Notes: a model not told the origin generated them from the letters alone. Counted from the first letter of the stretch, positions 1-9,325 are shown. The stretch: DNA of 64,000 nt from Streptomyces xanthii (GCF_014621695.1 NZ_CP061281.1:62001-126000); one strand, 5' to 3'. Numbers and translations are program-made.

Positions 1-96
1 TCCTTCGGTGACGGGGATCTGGTAGAGGTACGGCGGCTGAGCGGTGGCGTCGGCGAACGCCTGAGCGGCGGGCTCGAGTACGGGTCGGTCGGTCAT
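1..96 (-). CDS. alpha/beta hydrolase (esterase), N-terminal part only
   Basis: The first 32 codons of a minus-strand gene that runs off the left edge. An AAGGAG ribosome site lies just upstream of the ATG at 96. The visible N-terminus (MTDRPVLEPAAQAFADAT...) resembles the start of the complete HSL-type alpha/beta hydrolase at 21738-22712, which begins MTDLPAP and then has LEPQAKKLADDTDPHPRIYELP. I therefore infer an acetyl-esterase-type enzyme. No catalytic residue is inside the window, so the call rests on this local similarity only. Confidence 0.5.
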   Translation of the reverse strand, partial: MTDRPVLEPAAQAFADATAQPPYLYQIPVTEG

Positions 97-161
97 GGGG
101 AGTGCTCCTTGAGATGGGGTGTTCGCGGTGGTCGGGGGACGGCGGTGCGGGCGCCGGAAGG

Positions 162-740
162 TCAGCCCCGGACCAGCGGGGTGTCGACGAGGTGTTCGGC
201 GAGGAACCAGACCTGTGCCTCGCCGGTGCGGATGACGTCGGAGACCAGCAGGTCGGTGCTGCCCTCGTCGCCTTCCGAGGAGAGCCGGGCAGCGGCGTCC
301 CGTGCTTCGATCAGGATGCGCTCGTGTGCGTCGAGCAGCCGCGACAGCATGACCGGCACCGGCTCGACGCCGTTCGGCGGCCGGGGAATCGCGGTCAGTT
401 CCGCCACGTGGCGGGGATCCCCGACGGCGACGCCACCGAGGCTCTGTACTCGCTCGGCCAACGCGTCCACGATCCCCAGCTGGGTCTCCGCATGCTTGTC
501 CAGCATCAGATGAAGGGAGTAGAAGGTCGCTCCCCGCATGAGCCAGTGATGCTTCTTGTAGAGGGAGTAGAGGATCTGAGTGTCCGCCAGGACGCGGTTG
601 AGCCTCTGGCAGGCGTACATCCGGGTGTCGTGGCCGAGACCGATCGGCAGCTGCTTGAGTGTGCCGAAGGCCTGGGTCTCGGCACCCTTCTGGTGGGTCA
701 GCGGCTGGCCGCCGCTCTGCGCGTTCGTGAGGGTGTCCAT
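162..740 (-). CDS. dps: Dps-family ferritin-like DNA-protection protein
   Basis: 192 aa, ATG start with GGAAG upstream. Dps proteins are cytoplasmic 12-mers that oxidise and store iron and bind DNA under starvation or oxidative stress. The ferroxidase signature is visible around residues 60-95: KKHHWLMRG, then a LHLMLDKHAE segment and the DALAERVQSLGG helix, giving the His/Asp/Glu ligands shared between subunits. The basic, flexible N-terminal tail of about 30 residues is usual for DNA-binding actinobacterial Dps. The length is normal. It is probably monocistronic, because the next gene on this strand starts about 90 bp away. Confidence 0.92.
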   Translation of the reverse strand: MDTLTNAQSGGQPLTHQKGAETQAFGTLKQLPIGLGHDTRMYACQRLNRVLADTQILYSLYKKHHWLMRGATFYSLHLMLDKHAETQLGIVDALAERVQSLGGVAVGDPRHVAELTAIPRPPNGVEPVPVMLSRLLDAHERILIEARDAAARLSSEGDEGSTDLLVSDVIRTGEAQVWFLAEHLVDTPLVRG

Positions 741-833
741 CTGGTCTTCCTGTTCGGGAGTGAAATCGAGGGAGGGGTCCGGCCGCCCGGCCGGGGGACT
801 CGGGCGGCCGGACCCGGTCTGGTCGGCCAGCGC

Positions 834-1334
834 TCAGCGCACGGCCGTTGCGGCGGGCCGGTGCAGCAGGAGCCGGGTGAGAAGTCCGCTGGCGAGACCG
901 GCAGCGAGGGCGACAGCCGCCCACCACGAGGGGTACGGCGGGAGGCCGAGGACCGCGTCGAGGGACCATGCGCCGGGTCCGGTGGCGGCGAGGGCGGCGG
1001 AGGTGCAGATGAGGACGAGGGGGTACTCGTACCCGTCGTGCTGCACCCAGAGACCGTTGTGCCACTTCACGGTGAGAGCGACGGTCATGACCCCGATGGC
1101 CCCGGTCGCCGCGAGCGGCGTCAGCAGCCCGGCGGCGAGCAGCAGACCGGAGCCGATCTGACCGCCTCCCGCCGCCAGCGCGGTGAACGCTCCCCCTCGG
1201 AAGCCGTCCGCACGGAACTCCTGGGCACCGCCCGCCAGTCCCTCGCCGCCCAGGCGACGACTGACCTTCTGCACGCCGTGGCCGGCGACAAGCAGCCCCA
1301 CCAGCAGACGCAGGATCAGAATGCCGGTGTCCAT
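834..1334 (-). CDS. DoxX-family membrane protein
   Basis: 166 aa. The start is taken at the ATG at 1334, five bases after the stop of the upstream hydrolase gene; a longer in-frame reading would run back through that gene. Four hydrophobic segments are visible (about residues 3-20, 52-75, 79-95 and 137-158). The GHGVQK motif near the N-terminus is the DoxX hallmark. DoxX proteins are small inner-membrane proteins linked in some actinobacteria to thiol and redox homeostasis. The tight spacing suggests cotranscription with the YcaC-type hydrolase at 1340-2002. Confidence 0.85.
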   Translation of the reverse strand: MDTGILILRLLVGLLVAGHGVQKVSRRLGGEGLAGGAQEFRADGFRGGAFTALAAGGGQIGSGLLLAAGLLTPLAATGAIGVMTVALTVKWHNGLWVQHDGYEYPLVLICTSAALAATGPGAWSLDAVLGLPPYPSWWAAVALAAGLASGLLTRLLLHRPAATAVR

Positions 1335-1339
1335 GCGGT

Positions 1340-2002
1340 TCAGCCCGCGGCGTGCGCGCCGACGACGCTCTGCGCGTACACGACACCGAGACCGTACGCA
1401 CCCGCGTGGGCCTTGACGATGTCCATGACCGCGCCGTACGTCTCCTGACGAGCCCAGTCGCGCTGCAGCTCCAGCAGCACCTGAACCCAGGTCACCGGGA
1501 CGGCGCCGGCCGCGATCATGCGCTGCAGCGCGTGCTCGTGGGCCGCCGGGCTGACACCACCGGAGGCGTCGGAGACCACGTACACCTCGTACCCCTGCTC
1601 CAGGGCGGAGAGTGCCGGCAGTACCAGGCAGACCTCGGTCCACAGGCCCGACAGGATGATCTTCTTCCGACCGGTGGCCTTGACGGCCGCCACGAGAGCC
1701 TCGTCCTCCCAGGCGTTCATGGTGGTGCGGTCGATGGCCTCGTGCTTCGGGAACACTTCGGCGAGCTGCGGCAGCAGGGGCCCGGAGAAGGACTCGGCGG
1801 CGACCGTGGTCAGAACGGCCGGAACGTCAAATGCCTTGGCCGCCTTGGCGAGACCCACGGTGCTGTTGATGATCGCGGCACGATCGCCGCTCCCGGTGCC
1901 GAAGAACATCTGCGGCTGGTGGTCCACGAAGAGCATGACCGAGTTGTCGGGCGTCAGAAGGTCGGTACCGGGAGCGGCCTGCACCTTGGTGATGTCGAAC
2001 AT
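1340..2002 (-). CDS. isochorismatase-fold cysteine hydrolase, YcaC type
   Basis: 220 aa, ATG start at 2002 preceded by AAAGGACC. The fold is visible as the catalytic Asp in VMLFVDHQPQ (residues about 22-31) and the nucleophilic Cys in LSGLWTEVCL (about 115-124), with the conserved NAWED segment between them. YcaC-like members of the isochorismatase superfamily are cytoplasmic hydrolases of unsettled substrate, not true isochorismatases. The gene shares an apparent transcript with the DoxX gene five bases downstream. A strong terminator hairpin (2149-2191) separates it from the remnant gene upstream. Confidence 0.87.
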   Translation of the reverse strand: MFDITKVQAAPGTDLLTPDNSVMLFVDHQPQMFFGTGSGDRAAIINSTVGLAKAAKAFDVPAVLTTVAAESFSGPLLPQLAEVFPKHEAIDRTTMNAWEDEALVAAVKATGRKKIILSGLWTEVCLVLPALSALEQGYEVYVVSDASGGVSPAAHEHALQRMIAAGAVPVTWVQVLLELQRDWARQETYGAVMDIVKAHAGAYGLGVVYAQSVVGAHAAG

Positions 2003-2148
2003 GAGGGGTCCTTTCAAAACGGTGTGAAGCCACCCGCCGGGGGTACGTGGCGGGCGGAACGCCTCGAAAGCTACGGCCGTCCGGGCACCTGGGTTTTGCC
2101 TACAGTGCACAGCCCCTGGCACGACAGAGCACTCTCCGGGCAGCCGAG

Positions 2149-2191
2149 AACGGGAACGGCCCCAGGTCTGTGACCTGGGGCCGTTCCCGTT
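2149..2191 (-). terminator. 19-bp perfect hairpin terminator
   Basis: A perfect 19-bp inverted repeat (arms 2149-2167 and 2173-2191) with a 5-nt loop lies between two minus-strand genes. It sits just after the stop of the reductase remnant at 2209. There is no U-tract, as is common for Streptomyces terminators. Confidence 0.75.
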
Positions 2192-2208
2192 GACATCCGA
2201 TCCCGTAC

Positions 2209-2574
2209 TCACTCGAAGCGCAGGTCGGCGATTTGCTGCTCGAGGGCGGTGATGTCGTCCGCGGAATCCGCTCGGGGCGGGAGGGCCGCCATGAGGGCGG
2301 CCAGTTCACCGCCCGCGCGGCGGATCCGCCCGGGCAGGCCGTCGGTGTGGTCGTCCCCCGCGGATCCCCAGTCCTCGGACGCCGCGTAGACCGCGGTGGG
2401 CACGACCGCTGCGCGCAGATACGCGAAGAGCGGGCGCAGCGCGTGCTCGAGGACCAGGGAGTGGCGGGCGGTGCCGCCGGTTGCCGCGATCAGAGCCGGA
2501 TGCCCGGTGAGCGCATCCGGGGCGATCACGTCGAAGAAGGACTTGAACAGCCCGCTGTAGGAGGCGGTGAACAC
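2209..2574 (-). pseudogene. NADPH-dependent FMN reductase, 5'-truncated remnant
   Basis: About 121 codons that match only the C-terminal half of CE1759-type FMN reductases, beginning at the TPVFTASYSGLFKSFFD motif. In intact family members roughly 80 residues come before this point and form the flavodoxin-like beta-strand and FMN-phosphate loop. Upstream here the frame reads unrelated sequence (RTSSGEQH...) and meets a TGA at 2656-2658. A GTG at 2574 could start a protein, but it would lack the flavin-phosphate site. I call it a decayed gene. A short functional protein is possible but unlikely. Confidence 0.72.
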
Positions 2575-2630
2575 CGGGGTCAGGTGTTGCTCTCCTGAAC
2601 TCGTCCGGTTCCCATGCCGGAACCATGATG

Positions 2631-2664
2631 CCGGGGTGACGCCTGGACACAGGCGTCACCCCGG
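2631..2664 (-). terminator. 14-bp hairpin terminator of the alpha/beta hydrolase
   Basis: Perfect inverted repeat (CCGGGGTGACGCCT / AGGCGTCACCCCGG) with a 6-nt loop, 36 bases beyond the stop of the minus-strand hydrolase gene at 2700. Confidence 0.75.
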
Positions 2665-2699
2665 CGGGTCAACTGCGCGGCACTACCTGCTTCGCTGCG

Positions 2700-3608
<909 letters not shown>

Positions 3609-3818
3609 CTACGGCCGAGGAGGAACCGCCGCTTGCCGCGTCACGCACTGCGTCTTGTCCACGAGTGCATGGTTGCGCTCCGGGCCGAACCTCAGCGCCT
3701 GCGACAAGCGGCGGACGCGGCGGCCCCAAGGATGATTGCAGGACGCCCGACCCCGCCCGTCAAAATGGCGCCGACCACCGCATGCCACCCGGGCACGGTG
3801 GCGGAAGGAGACTGTGCG

Positions 3819-4451
3819 ATGAACAAGAACAGGCTGGAGGCCTTCAGCGATGGCGTCCTGGCCATCATCATCACCATCATGGTGCTGAGCCTGAAGGTGC
3901 CGGACGGTGACAGCCTGTCAGCACTTCGGGACACCACCGGAAACGCGCTGCTGAGCTACCTGGTGTCGTTCGTCTACGTGGGTATCTACTGGAACAATCA
4001 TCACCACACGCTGCAACTGGTCACCCGCATCGACGGCAGTGTTCTCTGGGCCAATCTCGGCCTCCTCTTCTTCCTTTCCTTCCTGCCGTTCACCACGGCC
4101 TGGATGGACGAAACCGACTTCGCTCAGACGCCCGTCGTCGTCTACGGCATAGATCTCCTCCTGATCTCCCTTGCCTACTTCGTGCTGCAGGCGACGATCG
4201 TCAGGATCCAGGGGGAACGTTCTCCGCTGCGTCAGGCGGTCGGGCGCGACAGGAAGGGCAAGGCTTCCGTGGCCCTCTACCTGGTGGGGATCCTGGCCGC
4301 CGCGATCGACGGGGGCACCGCACGCATCGGGGTATGGATCGGGCTCGGCACGTTCGTCGCGGTGGCCGTGATCTGGGTGATCCCGGACCGCCGCCTCGAC
4401 CGGGCCTTCCACCACTCCCACCACGACTCCGAGGTACGGCAGGTCGGATGA
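3819..4451 (+). CDS. TMEM175-type (DUF1211) cation channel protein
   Basis: 210 aa. The start is the ATG at 3819 with GGAAGGAG eight bases upstream; a longer frame exists but has no support. The RLEAFSDGVLAI motif in the first helix (residues about 5-16) is the FSD signature of TMEM175/DUF1211 channels, followed by about six hydrophobic helices. Bacterial members carry one six-helix repeat and form tetrameric K+-permeable channels in the plasma membrane. A His-rich loop (NNHHHTLQ) after the second helix is common in the family. Physiological role here is unknown. Confidence 0.87.
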   Translation: MNKNRLEAFSDGVLAIIITIMVLSLKVPDGDSLSALRDTTGNALLSYLVSFVYVGIYWNNHHHTLQLVTRIDGSVLWANLGLLFFLSFLPFTTAWMDETDFAQTPVVVYGIDLLLISLAYFVLQATIVRIQGERSPLRQAVGRDRKGKASVALYLVGILAAAIDGGTARIGVWIGLGTFVAVAVIWVIPDRRLDRAFHHSHHDSEVRQVG

Positions 4452-4562
4452 CGCCGGAGGAACGGCAGAGGCAGAGGCGTCGCCTCTTCCTCGCGGGCGA
4501 TCGTCCGGCTTGGCCGGTGTCCGCGCGTTGCACCGGCCGGAATACGCACTCACCATCGCCGG

Positions 4563-5135
4563 TTGCAACGGCACGTGGACCATCCTCAGGAGCCGCCGAG
4601 CGGCATACACCCGCTGCTTGCCGGGCGCTTCAGCCCCTACCGGTTCGATCGTTCGGCGGTGGTCGACGACCATGCCCTCGGACTGCTGCTGGAGGCCGCG
4701 CGGTGGGCACCGTCAGCGGGGAACTCCCAGCCGTGGGGCTTCTTCGTCGGCAGGCCCGGCGAGCCGGAGCACGACCGGGTGCTCCCCCACCTTGCGCCGA
4801 GCTCGGCCCGCTGGGCGACGGATGCGAGCCTGCTCGTCGTCACGCTGACGCGCCGATACGTCGACACCTCACAGTTGCTCTACTCCGAGTTCGCGGACTA
4901 CGACCTCGGCCAGGCCGTCGCCCACATGACGGTTCAGGCCCAGGCCATGGGACTCGCCGCGCACCAGTTCCGGGCCTTCGACCTGGAAGGGCTCACGAAG
5001 GAGCTGGACCCTAACCCGGGCTGGGTGATCGTCTCGATGGTCGCGGTGGGCAAGGCGGCGGACGGACCGTCAGAGCTCCGCGGTCGGCGCAGCGTCGCGC
5101 ACTTGCGCTCCGCTCCCTGGACACCGGACGAGTAG
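4563..5135 (+). CDS. nitroreductase-family FMN oxidoreductase
   Basis: About 190 aa. Family motifs are AARWAPSAGNSQPWGFFV (FMN-binding, about residues 46-63) and the DLGQAVAHMTVQAQAMGL helix (about 116-133), ending in a GKAADG segment. These are NAD(P)H:FMN-dependent cytoplasmic reductases of nitroaromatics, quinones or flavins. The start is uncertain: no ATG is available, so I take TTG at 4563; a GTG at 4575 is an alternative. No clear Shine-Dalgarno is seen. Confidence 0.82.
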   Translation: MQRHVDHPQEPPSGIHPLLAGRFSPYRFDRSAVVDDHALGLLLEAARWAPSAGNSQPWGFFVGRPGEPEHDRVLPHLAPSSARWATDASLLVVTLTRRYVDTSQLLYSEFADYDLGQAVAHMTVQAQAMGLAAHQFRAFDLEGLTKELDPNPGWVIVSMVAVGKAADGPSELRGRRSVAHLRSAPWTPDE

Positions 5136-5368
5136 GCGATGGTCGGGACGAGTCAGAAGCGCGGTCCCGCCGTCGACGTTCGCATCGGAGGCTTCCGGAC
5201 GACCGGGCAGCGCGTGCCCGTCCGCCTCGTCACGCTCCTGGCGGTGGGCGCCGACTCTGCCCTGACGGCGTGGTGGACGACGAGGTGACTCGCGGCTTTC
5301 AGCACCGACTTCCGTCGGCACACAGCTCGGGCGACCAGCGGAGCAGTCGCCCTGGCGCAGCCCCGCTC

Positions 5369-6325
5369 TCAAGGAGTGCCGAAGCCCCGGGAGGTCGTCG
5401 CGGTCGCCGTGTACGGAGTCGCGGCGATCGACATGGACAGGCCCTCGGTGAGCCATCGATGCGCCACGGTCATGTTCAGGACGCGCCCGCCCGTGGCGGT
5501 GCCGACCAGAGCCCAGTACCGCTCCAGTCGGGGGTCGAAGCCGGACGACCGTGACACCAGTCCGTGGAGGTGTGCGCGGAACGCGGGGGTGTCCGACTCC
5601 CGTCGGGCTCGCGCGTGGGCGGACACGAAGGCATCAACCGCGTCACCGGCGCCGGGCGGCAGGCCTTGAGCCAGAGCGGCGGCCGTCAGCGTGGCGGCTT
5701 CGTCGATCTCCGCGTAGAAGGCCGGGCCGTCCCTCATCTCTTCGTCGTGGTCCTGGGTCCAGCGGGTGAACTCGGGCGTGGAAATGAGCAGGTGCAGCTC
5801 GGCGTAGGCCAGGGCCGAGGCGGGGACAGGGTCCTGAGGCGGGGCGGGGGCCAGCATGGCGACCATGCTGTCGAGTCGGGGCTCGGGCAGGGCCGCGGAC
5901 AGCTCGCGATACCAGTGATCAGTGAGCGTGCGATGCGCCTCCGGCAGCCGCTGCACGCGGGAGAGTATCTCCAGGCGCCCGAGCCGTTCCTCGCCCGGGC
6001 AGTCGTCCAGTGCCTTGAGCGTGGCCTCGCGCCACCGCAGTTCGGACAGTCGCTCCTGCACCGATTCGAGTTCGGTCGCCACCAGTTCGCCGAGTGTGCG
6101 CTCCCCCGTGACCACCTGGGTGATCGTGGCGATCGGGGTGTCCAGCGCCCGCAGGCGTCTGATGAGCTTGATCCGCTCCCACGCCTCGGGGCCGTAGCGC
6201 CGATGACCGCCGGTGCTGCGCGCGGCTACCGGGAGCAGACCGCTGTCCGAGTAGTAGCGGAGCGTTTTGACGGGGAGGCCCGTTGCGGCCGCGAGTTCAC
6301 CGATGCTCCACGTGTCTTGCGTCAC
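5369..6325 (-). CDS. MerR-family transcriptional regulator with long effector domain
   Basis: 318 aa from GTG at 6325. The N-terminus carries the MerR winged helix (WSIGELAAATGLPVKTLRYYSDSGLL) followed by the coiled-coil dimerisation helix. The remaining 200 residues form a helical domain of unknown ligand, longer than metal-sensing MerR proteins, which end near 140 aa. Frame remains open to 6457, but translation from there would cross the palindrome 6335-6356, so GTG 6325 is preferred. It is divergent from the secreted carboxylesterase at 6514, probably its target. Confidence 0.87.
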   Translation of the reverse strand: MTQDTWSIGELAAATGLPVKTLRYYSDSGLLPVAARSTGGHRRYGPEAWERIKLIRRLRALDTPIATITQVVTGERTLGELVATELESVQERLSELRWREATLKALDDCPGEERLGRLEILSRVQRLPEAHRTLTDHWYRELSAALPEPRLDSMVAMLAPAPPQDPVPASALAYAELHLLISTPEFTRWTQDHDEEMRDGPAFYAEIDEAATLTAAALAQGLPPGAGDAVDAFVSAHARARRESDTPAFRAHLHGLVSRSSGFDPRLERYWALVGTATGGRVLNMTVAHRWLTEGLSMSIAATPYTATATTSRGFGTP

Positions 6326-6331
6326 AGCCCC

Positions 6332-6363
6332 TTGAACCTCCAGTGCGCGGGAGGTTCTAGCGT
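6332..6363 (+). promoter_or_regulatory. MerR operator in a long-spacer promoter
   Basis: Inverted repeat AACCTCC - 8 bp - GGAGGTT at 6335-6356, ten bases before the MerR start codon. On the plus strand it lies between a TTGAAC (-35-like, 6332-6337) and a TAGCGT (-10-like, 6358-6363) with an over-long 20-bp spacer, the promoter architecture MerR activators untwist. It would control the divergent carboxylesterase and regulator itself. Confidence 0.6.
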
Positions 6364-6513
6364 ATTGATCGCCGGCGAATCGGTCCGCACTGTTCTCGCA
6401 ACTCAGGTCTCGTGCCGCCTTGTCTTGCCCGGACCGGTGGGGCCGGCCGTGTGTCACGGCGGCGTCCTGTGGCTTCCCGTCTCATTCCGAACCGACCAAG
6501 AACGGTGGTACTC

Positions 6514-8205
6514 ATGCCCCCACCCATGTCAGCACCGCGTCTGGAGCGAAAGGCCGGACTCCGTACGGCGCTCCTCCCGCTGCTGTGCGCAGTGGCGCTG
6601 GTGTCGGCCACCGCCGCACCCGCGACCGGCGCAGGCCCCGGATCCCCTGACGCCCGGAGACCGGAACGTACGGTCGTACGGACGGAGCAGGGCCTGGTAC
6701 GGGGCGTGTCCCACGGCTCGTACACCGCCTTCGACGGAATTCCGTACGCCGCGCCGCCGACCGGACCGCTGCGCTGGCGTGCCCCCGTGCCCGCCCCTGC
6801 GTGGCAGGGGGTCAGAGACGCGACGAAGCCGGCCGAACGGTGCGTGCAGATGCCGGCACCGGGTGCGAGCGGGGTCACCGGCTCGGAGGACTGCCTCTAC
6901 CTCAACGTCACGGTGCCGGCGGCCGGGCAGGCTGCGAGGAAGCGGCCCGTGATGGTGTGGATGCACGGCGGTGCGTTCCTGGGCGGCTCCGGCAGTGACT
7001 ACAGCGCCGAACGTCTCGCGGTCCAAGGTGACGCCATCGTCGTCACGGTCAACTACCGGTTGGGAATCTTCGGCTACTTCGGCCACTCCGGGTTGGGCGC
7101 CGCCCCGCCGTTCGGCCTGGCGGACCAGCAGGCCGCCCTGCGCTGGGTACGGGCGAACGCCGGGCGTTTCGGGGGCGATCCACGCAATGTCACGCTGTTC
7201 GGTGAGTCAGCGGGCGCAATCAGCATCTGTGCCCACCTCACCTCTCCGGCGGCCGCCGGGCTCTTCCAGCGGGCCGTCCTCCAGAGCGGTTCCTGCCTCA
7301 CCTCCTTCCCGCGCGGCGCGCTCGCCCCCGGAACACCGGCGTACGAGCCGTTTGCCTCACAAGCGGATGTGCAGACAGCCGGTGCGGAAGCTGCCCGGCA
7401 GCTGGGCTGTACCGAGGCCGAGAGCGACGAGGTTCTGGCCTGCCTGCGCGGGCTCAGCACGGATCGTCTCGCCACCGCACAGCTGATGCAGTCCTTCAAC
7501 CGGCCCGCCTTCGGCAACGGGCTGTTGCCGAAGGCACCCGCCCAGGCGCTGGCGTCGGGACGCTTCCACCGCCTGCCGGTCATCCTGGGCACCAACCACG
7601 ACGAGATGCGGATGTTCGTCGGCTCGTCGCTCGCCGCGTTCCCGATCCGCACCGAGGACGACTACCGAGCCCGCTTGAGGGAGGCCTTCGGGGCCGCGGC
7701 CCCGGCCGTCGAGGCGCGGTATCCGGCGGCACGCCATCCCTCTCCCGCGCTGGCCTGGGCGGCGGTGCTGACCGACCGGTCCTTCACGTGCACCACGCTG
7801 GCGGCCGGCCGGGCCATCGCGAGGCACGCCCCTGGCCTCTCCCTGTACGGCTACGAGTTCAACGATCCGCACGCCCCGGTCCTCGCCGGCCTGCCGGCGA
7901 ACCCGGAATTCCCCTACGGCGCGGCGCACGGCTTCGAGATGCCGTTCCTGTTTTCCTCGTTCCCCACCGAACGGCCGCAGAACGAAGACCAGCGCGCCCT
8001 GTCGGACCGAATGGTCGGCTACTGGTCGAACTTCGCACGCGCCGGGAACCCGAACACCACCGACGCCCCGCTCTGGCCCGCCCTCCACGCTTCGTCACCT
8101 CACGCGCCATCGGTGCAGTCACTGGCTCCCGAACCGGGCGGGATCCGCTCTGTCGACGCGTACTCGGCGCACCAATGCTCGTTCTGGGACCGCCGATCCC
8201 AGTGA
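6514..8205 (+). CDS. secreted type-B carboxylesterase
   Basis: 563 aa from ATG 6514 (a second ATG at 6526 is possible). A signal peptide covers about residues 1-48, with LLPLLCAVALVSATAAPATGA as its core and cleavage site. Carboxylesterase motifs follow: EDCLYLNV, oxyanion HGGAFLGGSG, nucleophile GESAGA (Ser232), acid in NHDEMRMF and catalytic His in GAAHGFEMPFLF. Family members hydrolyse carboxylic esters such as p-nitrobenzyl esters, here probably outside the cell. Divergent from the MerR gene, with a shared palindrome in between. Confidence 0.92.
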   Translation: MPPPMSAPRLERKAGLRTALLPLLCAVALVSATAAPATGAGPGSPDARRPERTVVRTEQGLVRGVSHGSYTAFDGIPYAAPPTGPLRWRAPVPAPAWQGVRDATKPAERCVQMPAPGASGVTGSEDCLYLNVTVPAAGQAARKRPVMVWMHGGAFLGGSGSDYSAERLAVQGDAIVVTVNYRLGIFGYFGHSGLGAAPPFGLADQQAALRWVRANAGRFGGDPRNVTLFGESAGAISICAHLTSPAAAGLFQRAVLQSGSCLTSFPRGALAPGTPAYEPFASQADVQTAGAEAARQLGCTEAESDEVLACLRGLSTDRLATAQLMQSFNRPAFGNGLLPKAPAQALASGRFHRLPVILGTNHDEMRMFVGSSLAAFPIRTEDDYRARLREAFGAAAPAVEARYPAARHPSPALAWAAVLTDRSFTCTTLAAGRAIARHAPGLSLYGYEFNDPHAPVLAGLPANPEFPYGAAHGFEMPFLFSSFPTERPQNEDQRALSDRMVGYWSNFARAGNPNTTDAPLWPALHASSPHAPSVQSLAPEPGGIRSVDAYSAHQCSFWDRRSQ

Positions 8206-8385
8206 GGTGCGGATCTCGGAACGGCTGGAGGGCGGCCACGGCCTTGGCCGACATCACACTGCGCACGTCATGGATCGCGGGCTTCGTTGTCCCGGCCACC
8301 GTCGTCACGCGCCTCGTGGTCCACGCCGGTCTCCGCAGGCCGCCGAGCACCCCGTTACTTGTCGATCGTCGATCAAGGAGTCCAG

Positions 8386-8589
8386 ATGTGTCTGCGCCAG
8401 AGGGCAGTTGCCGCCGTACTCGTGGCCACCGCAGCCTTCACCTCCCTCGCCGTCTCCCGGGCCATGGCGGCGCCCATGCCCTGGGAGACGAGTAAGCCCC
8501 CTACGTCCACCACCTACCGCGCCGCCTCCGCTGCGGCCGGCGACAGCGCCACGGTCACGATGCTGTGCGGGGATCCCTGCTACCAGTAG
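8386..8589 (+). CDS. small secreted peptide with a CGDPC motif
   Basis: 67 aa, ATG with AAGGAG five bases upstream, so translation is well supported despite the small size. Residues 1-28 form a signal peptide ending at SRAMAA. The remaining roughly 39-residue mature peptide is rich in Ser, Thr and Ala and ends with a Cys-Gly-Asp-Pro-Cys pair three residues from the C-terminus, likely a disulfide loop. I do not recognise a family. A hairpin at 8592-8621 follows immediately. Confidence 0.6.
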   Translation: MCLRQRAVAAVLVATAAFTSLAVSRAMAAPMPWETSKPPTSTTYRAASAAAGDSATVTMLCGDPCYQ

Positions 8590-8591
8590 GC

Positions 8592-8621
8592 GACCCCCGC
8601 GGGGGCTCAGCTTCGGGGGTC
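8592..8621. terminator. terminator between convergent genes
   Basis: GACCCCC (8592-8598) pairs with GGGGGTC (8615-8621), and an inner CCCCCGCGGGGG palindrome is nested in the left half. It lies directly between the small peptide gene (+) and the GvpU-like gene (-) and could serve both. Confidence 0.5.
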
Positions 8622-9006
8622 AGCGGTCGGAGTAGCTGAAGTCGCCGACGGTCCAGGCGTTGACCTCTGCGATCGCGACGCGGTACATCCCGCCCGTCTC
8701 GGGGATGCCCATGCTTCCCTGCAGGATTCGCGCGACGTGGAAATGAAGGTGGGTGGGCACTCGGACCGGACCGCCGCCGGCCGCAGATCCTGGCCGCGCC
8801 TCTCGCTCGGTGAAGACAGCCGCGAAGGGGCCGAGCTTCTCCGAGTCCGTCAGGACTTGCGAGACCCGCTCCCGCCAGACCGCTTCGGGTGCCAGCCGGC
8901 CGGTGATGACCGCACCGCCGGTGACCACGGTCAGGGACATCTGTGTGCTGTGCTCGGACTCGACCGCGGTGGCGAGGTCGACGAGCAGTTCGTCAGGCTT
9001 CGACAT
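8620..9006 (-). CDS. GvpU-like gas-vesicle accessory protein (tentative)
   Basis: 128 aa from ATG 9006; no convincing Shine-Dalgarno. The pattern of the chain, an early strand with MSLTVVTGGAVITGRL, a central amphipathic helix (WRERVSQVLTD...), a HLHFHVARI strand and a closing RVAIAEVNAWTVGDF strand, resembles GvpU of Bacillus megaterium gas-vesicle clusters as I remember it. No other gvp gene is in this window. If not GvpU, it is a conserved hypothetical of about 130 aa. Confidence 0.5.
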   Translation of the reverse strand: MSKPDELLVDLATAVESEHSTQMSLTVVTGGAVITGRLAPEAVWRERVSQVLTDSEKLGPFAAVFTEREARPGSAAGGGPVRVPTHLHFHVARILQGSMGIPETGGMYRVAIAEVNAWTVGDFSYSDR

Positions 9007-9012
9007 GACCAA

Positions 9013-9325
9013 GGATTCTATGCCGCACGTCCACGGGACAGTGCTGCGGGCCGGGAACGCCCCGGCCCGGACGGGGCTCCACGACGGCCGCGGTCCCCCA
9101 GTGCGGACCCGCCGGATGGCCCGAAGCGGATTCTGGCGATTCCCCGAGTCAATTCACGAGTGCGGCCGTTCGGTACGCACGGGCAGGTTCGAGGCCCACG
9201 CCGGAAGTCGGACGACAACCGGGCGATAGCGCGGAGACGACAGTACGGCGACGGTCGACGGCAAGGTGGTGGTCAACAAGGAGCCCACCGACCGTGGGCT
9301 CTCCGGAAGACTGGAGCACATCACC
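9013..9325. other. intergenic region with one hairpin
   Basis: About 310 bases without a supportable gene. The only structure I see is an 8-bp perfect hairpin, GAGCCCAC (9281-9288) and GTGGGCTC (9294-9301), 24 bases before the lipoprotein start codon. It is therefore in its leader or at the end of an older transcript. Confidence 0.4.

Noticed and set aside
5139..5288. Short frame starting MVGTSQKRGPAVD between the nitroreductase and MerR genes
   Set aside because: No ribosome site, no similarity, 49 codons only. The 230-bp gap shows nothing else.
9266..9325. In-frame extension of the DUF4232 lipoprotein starting at 9266
   Set aside because: It would bury the signal peptide behind 20 hydrophilic residues; ATG 9326 gives a proper lipoprotein signal.
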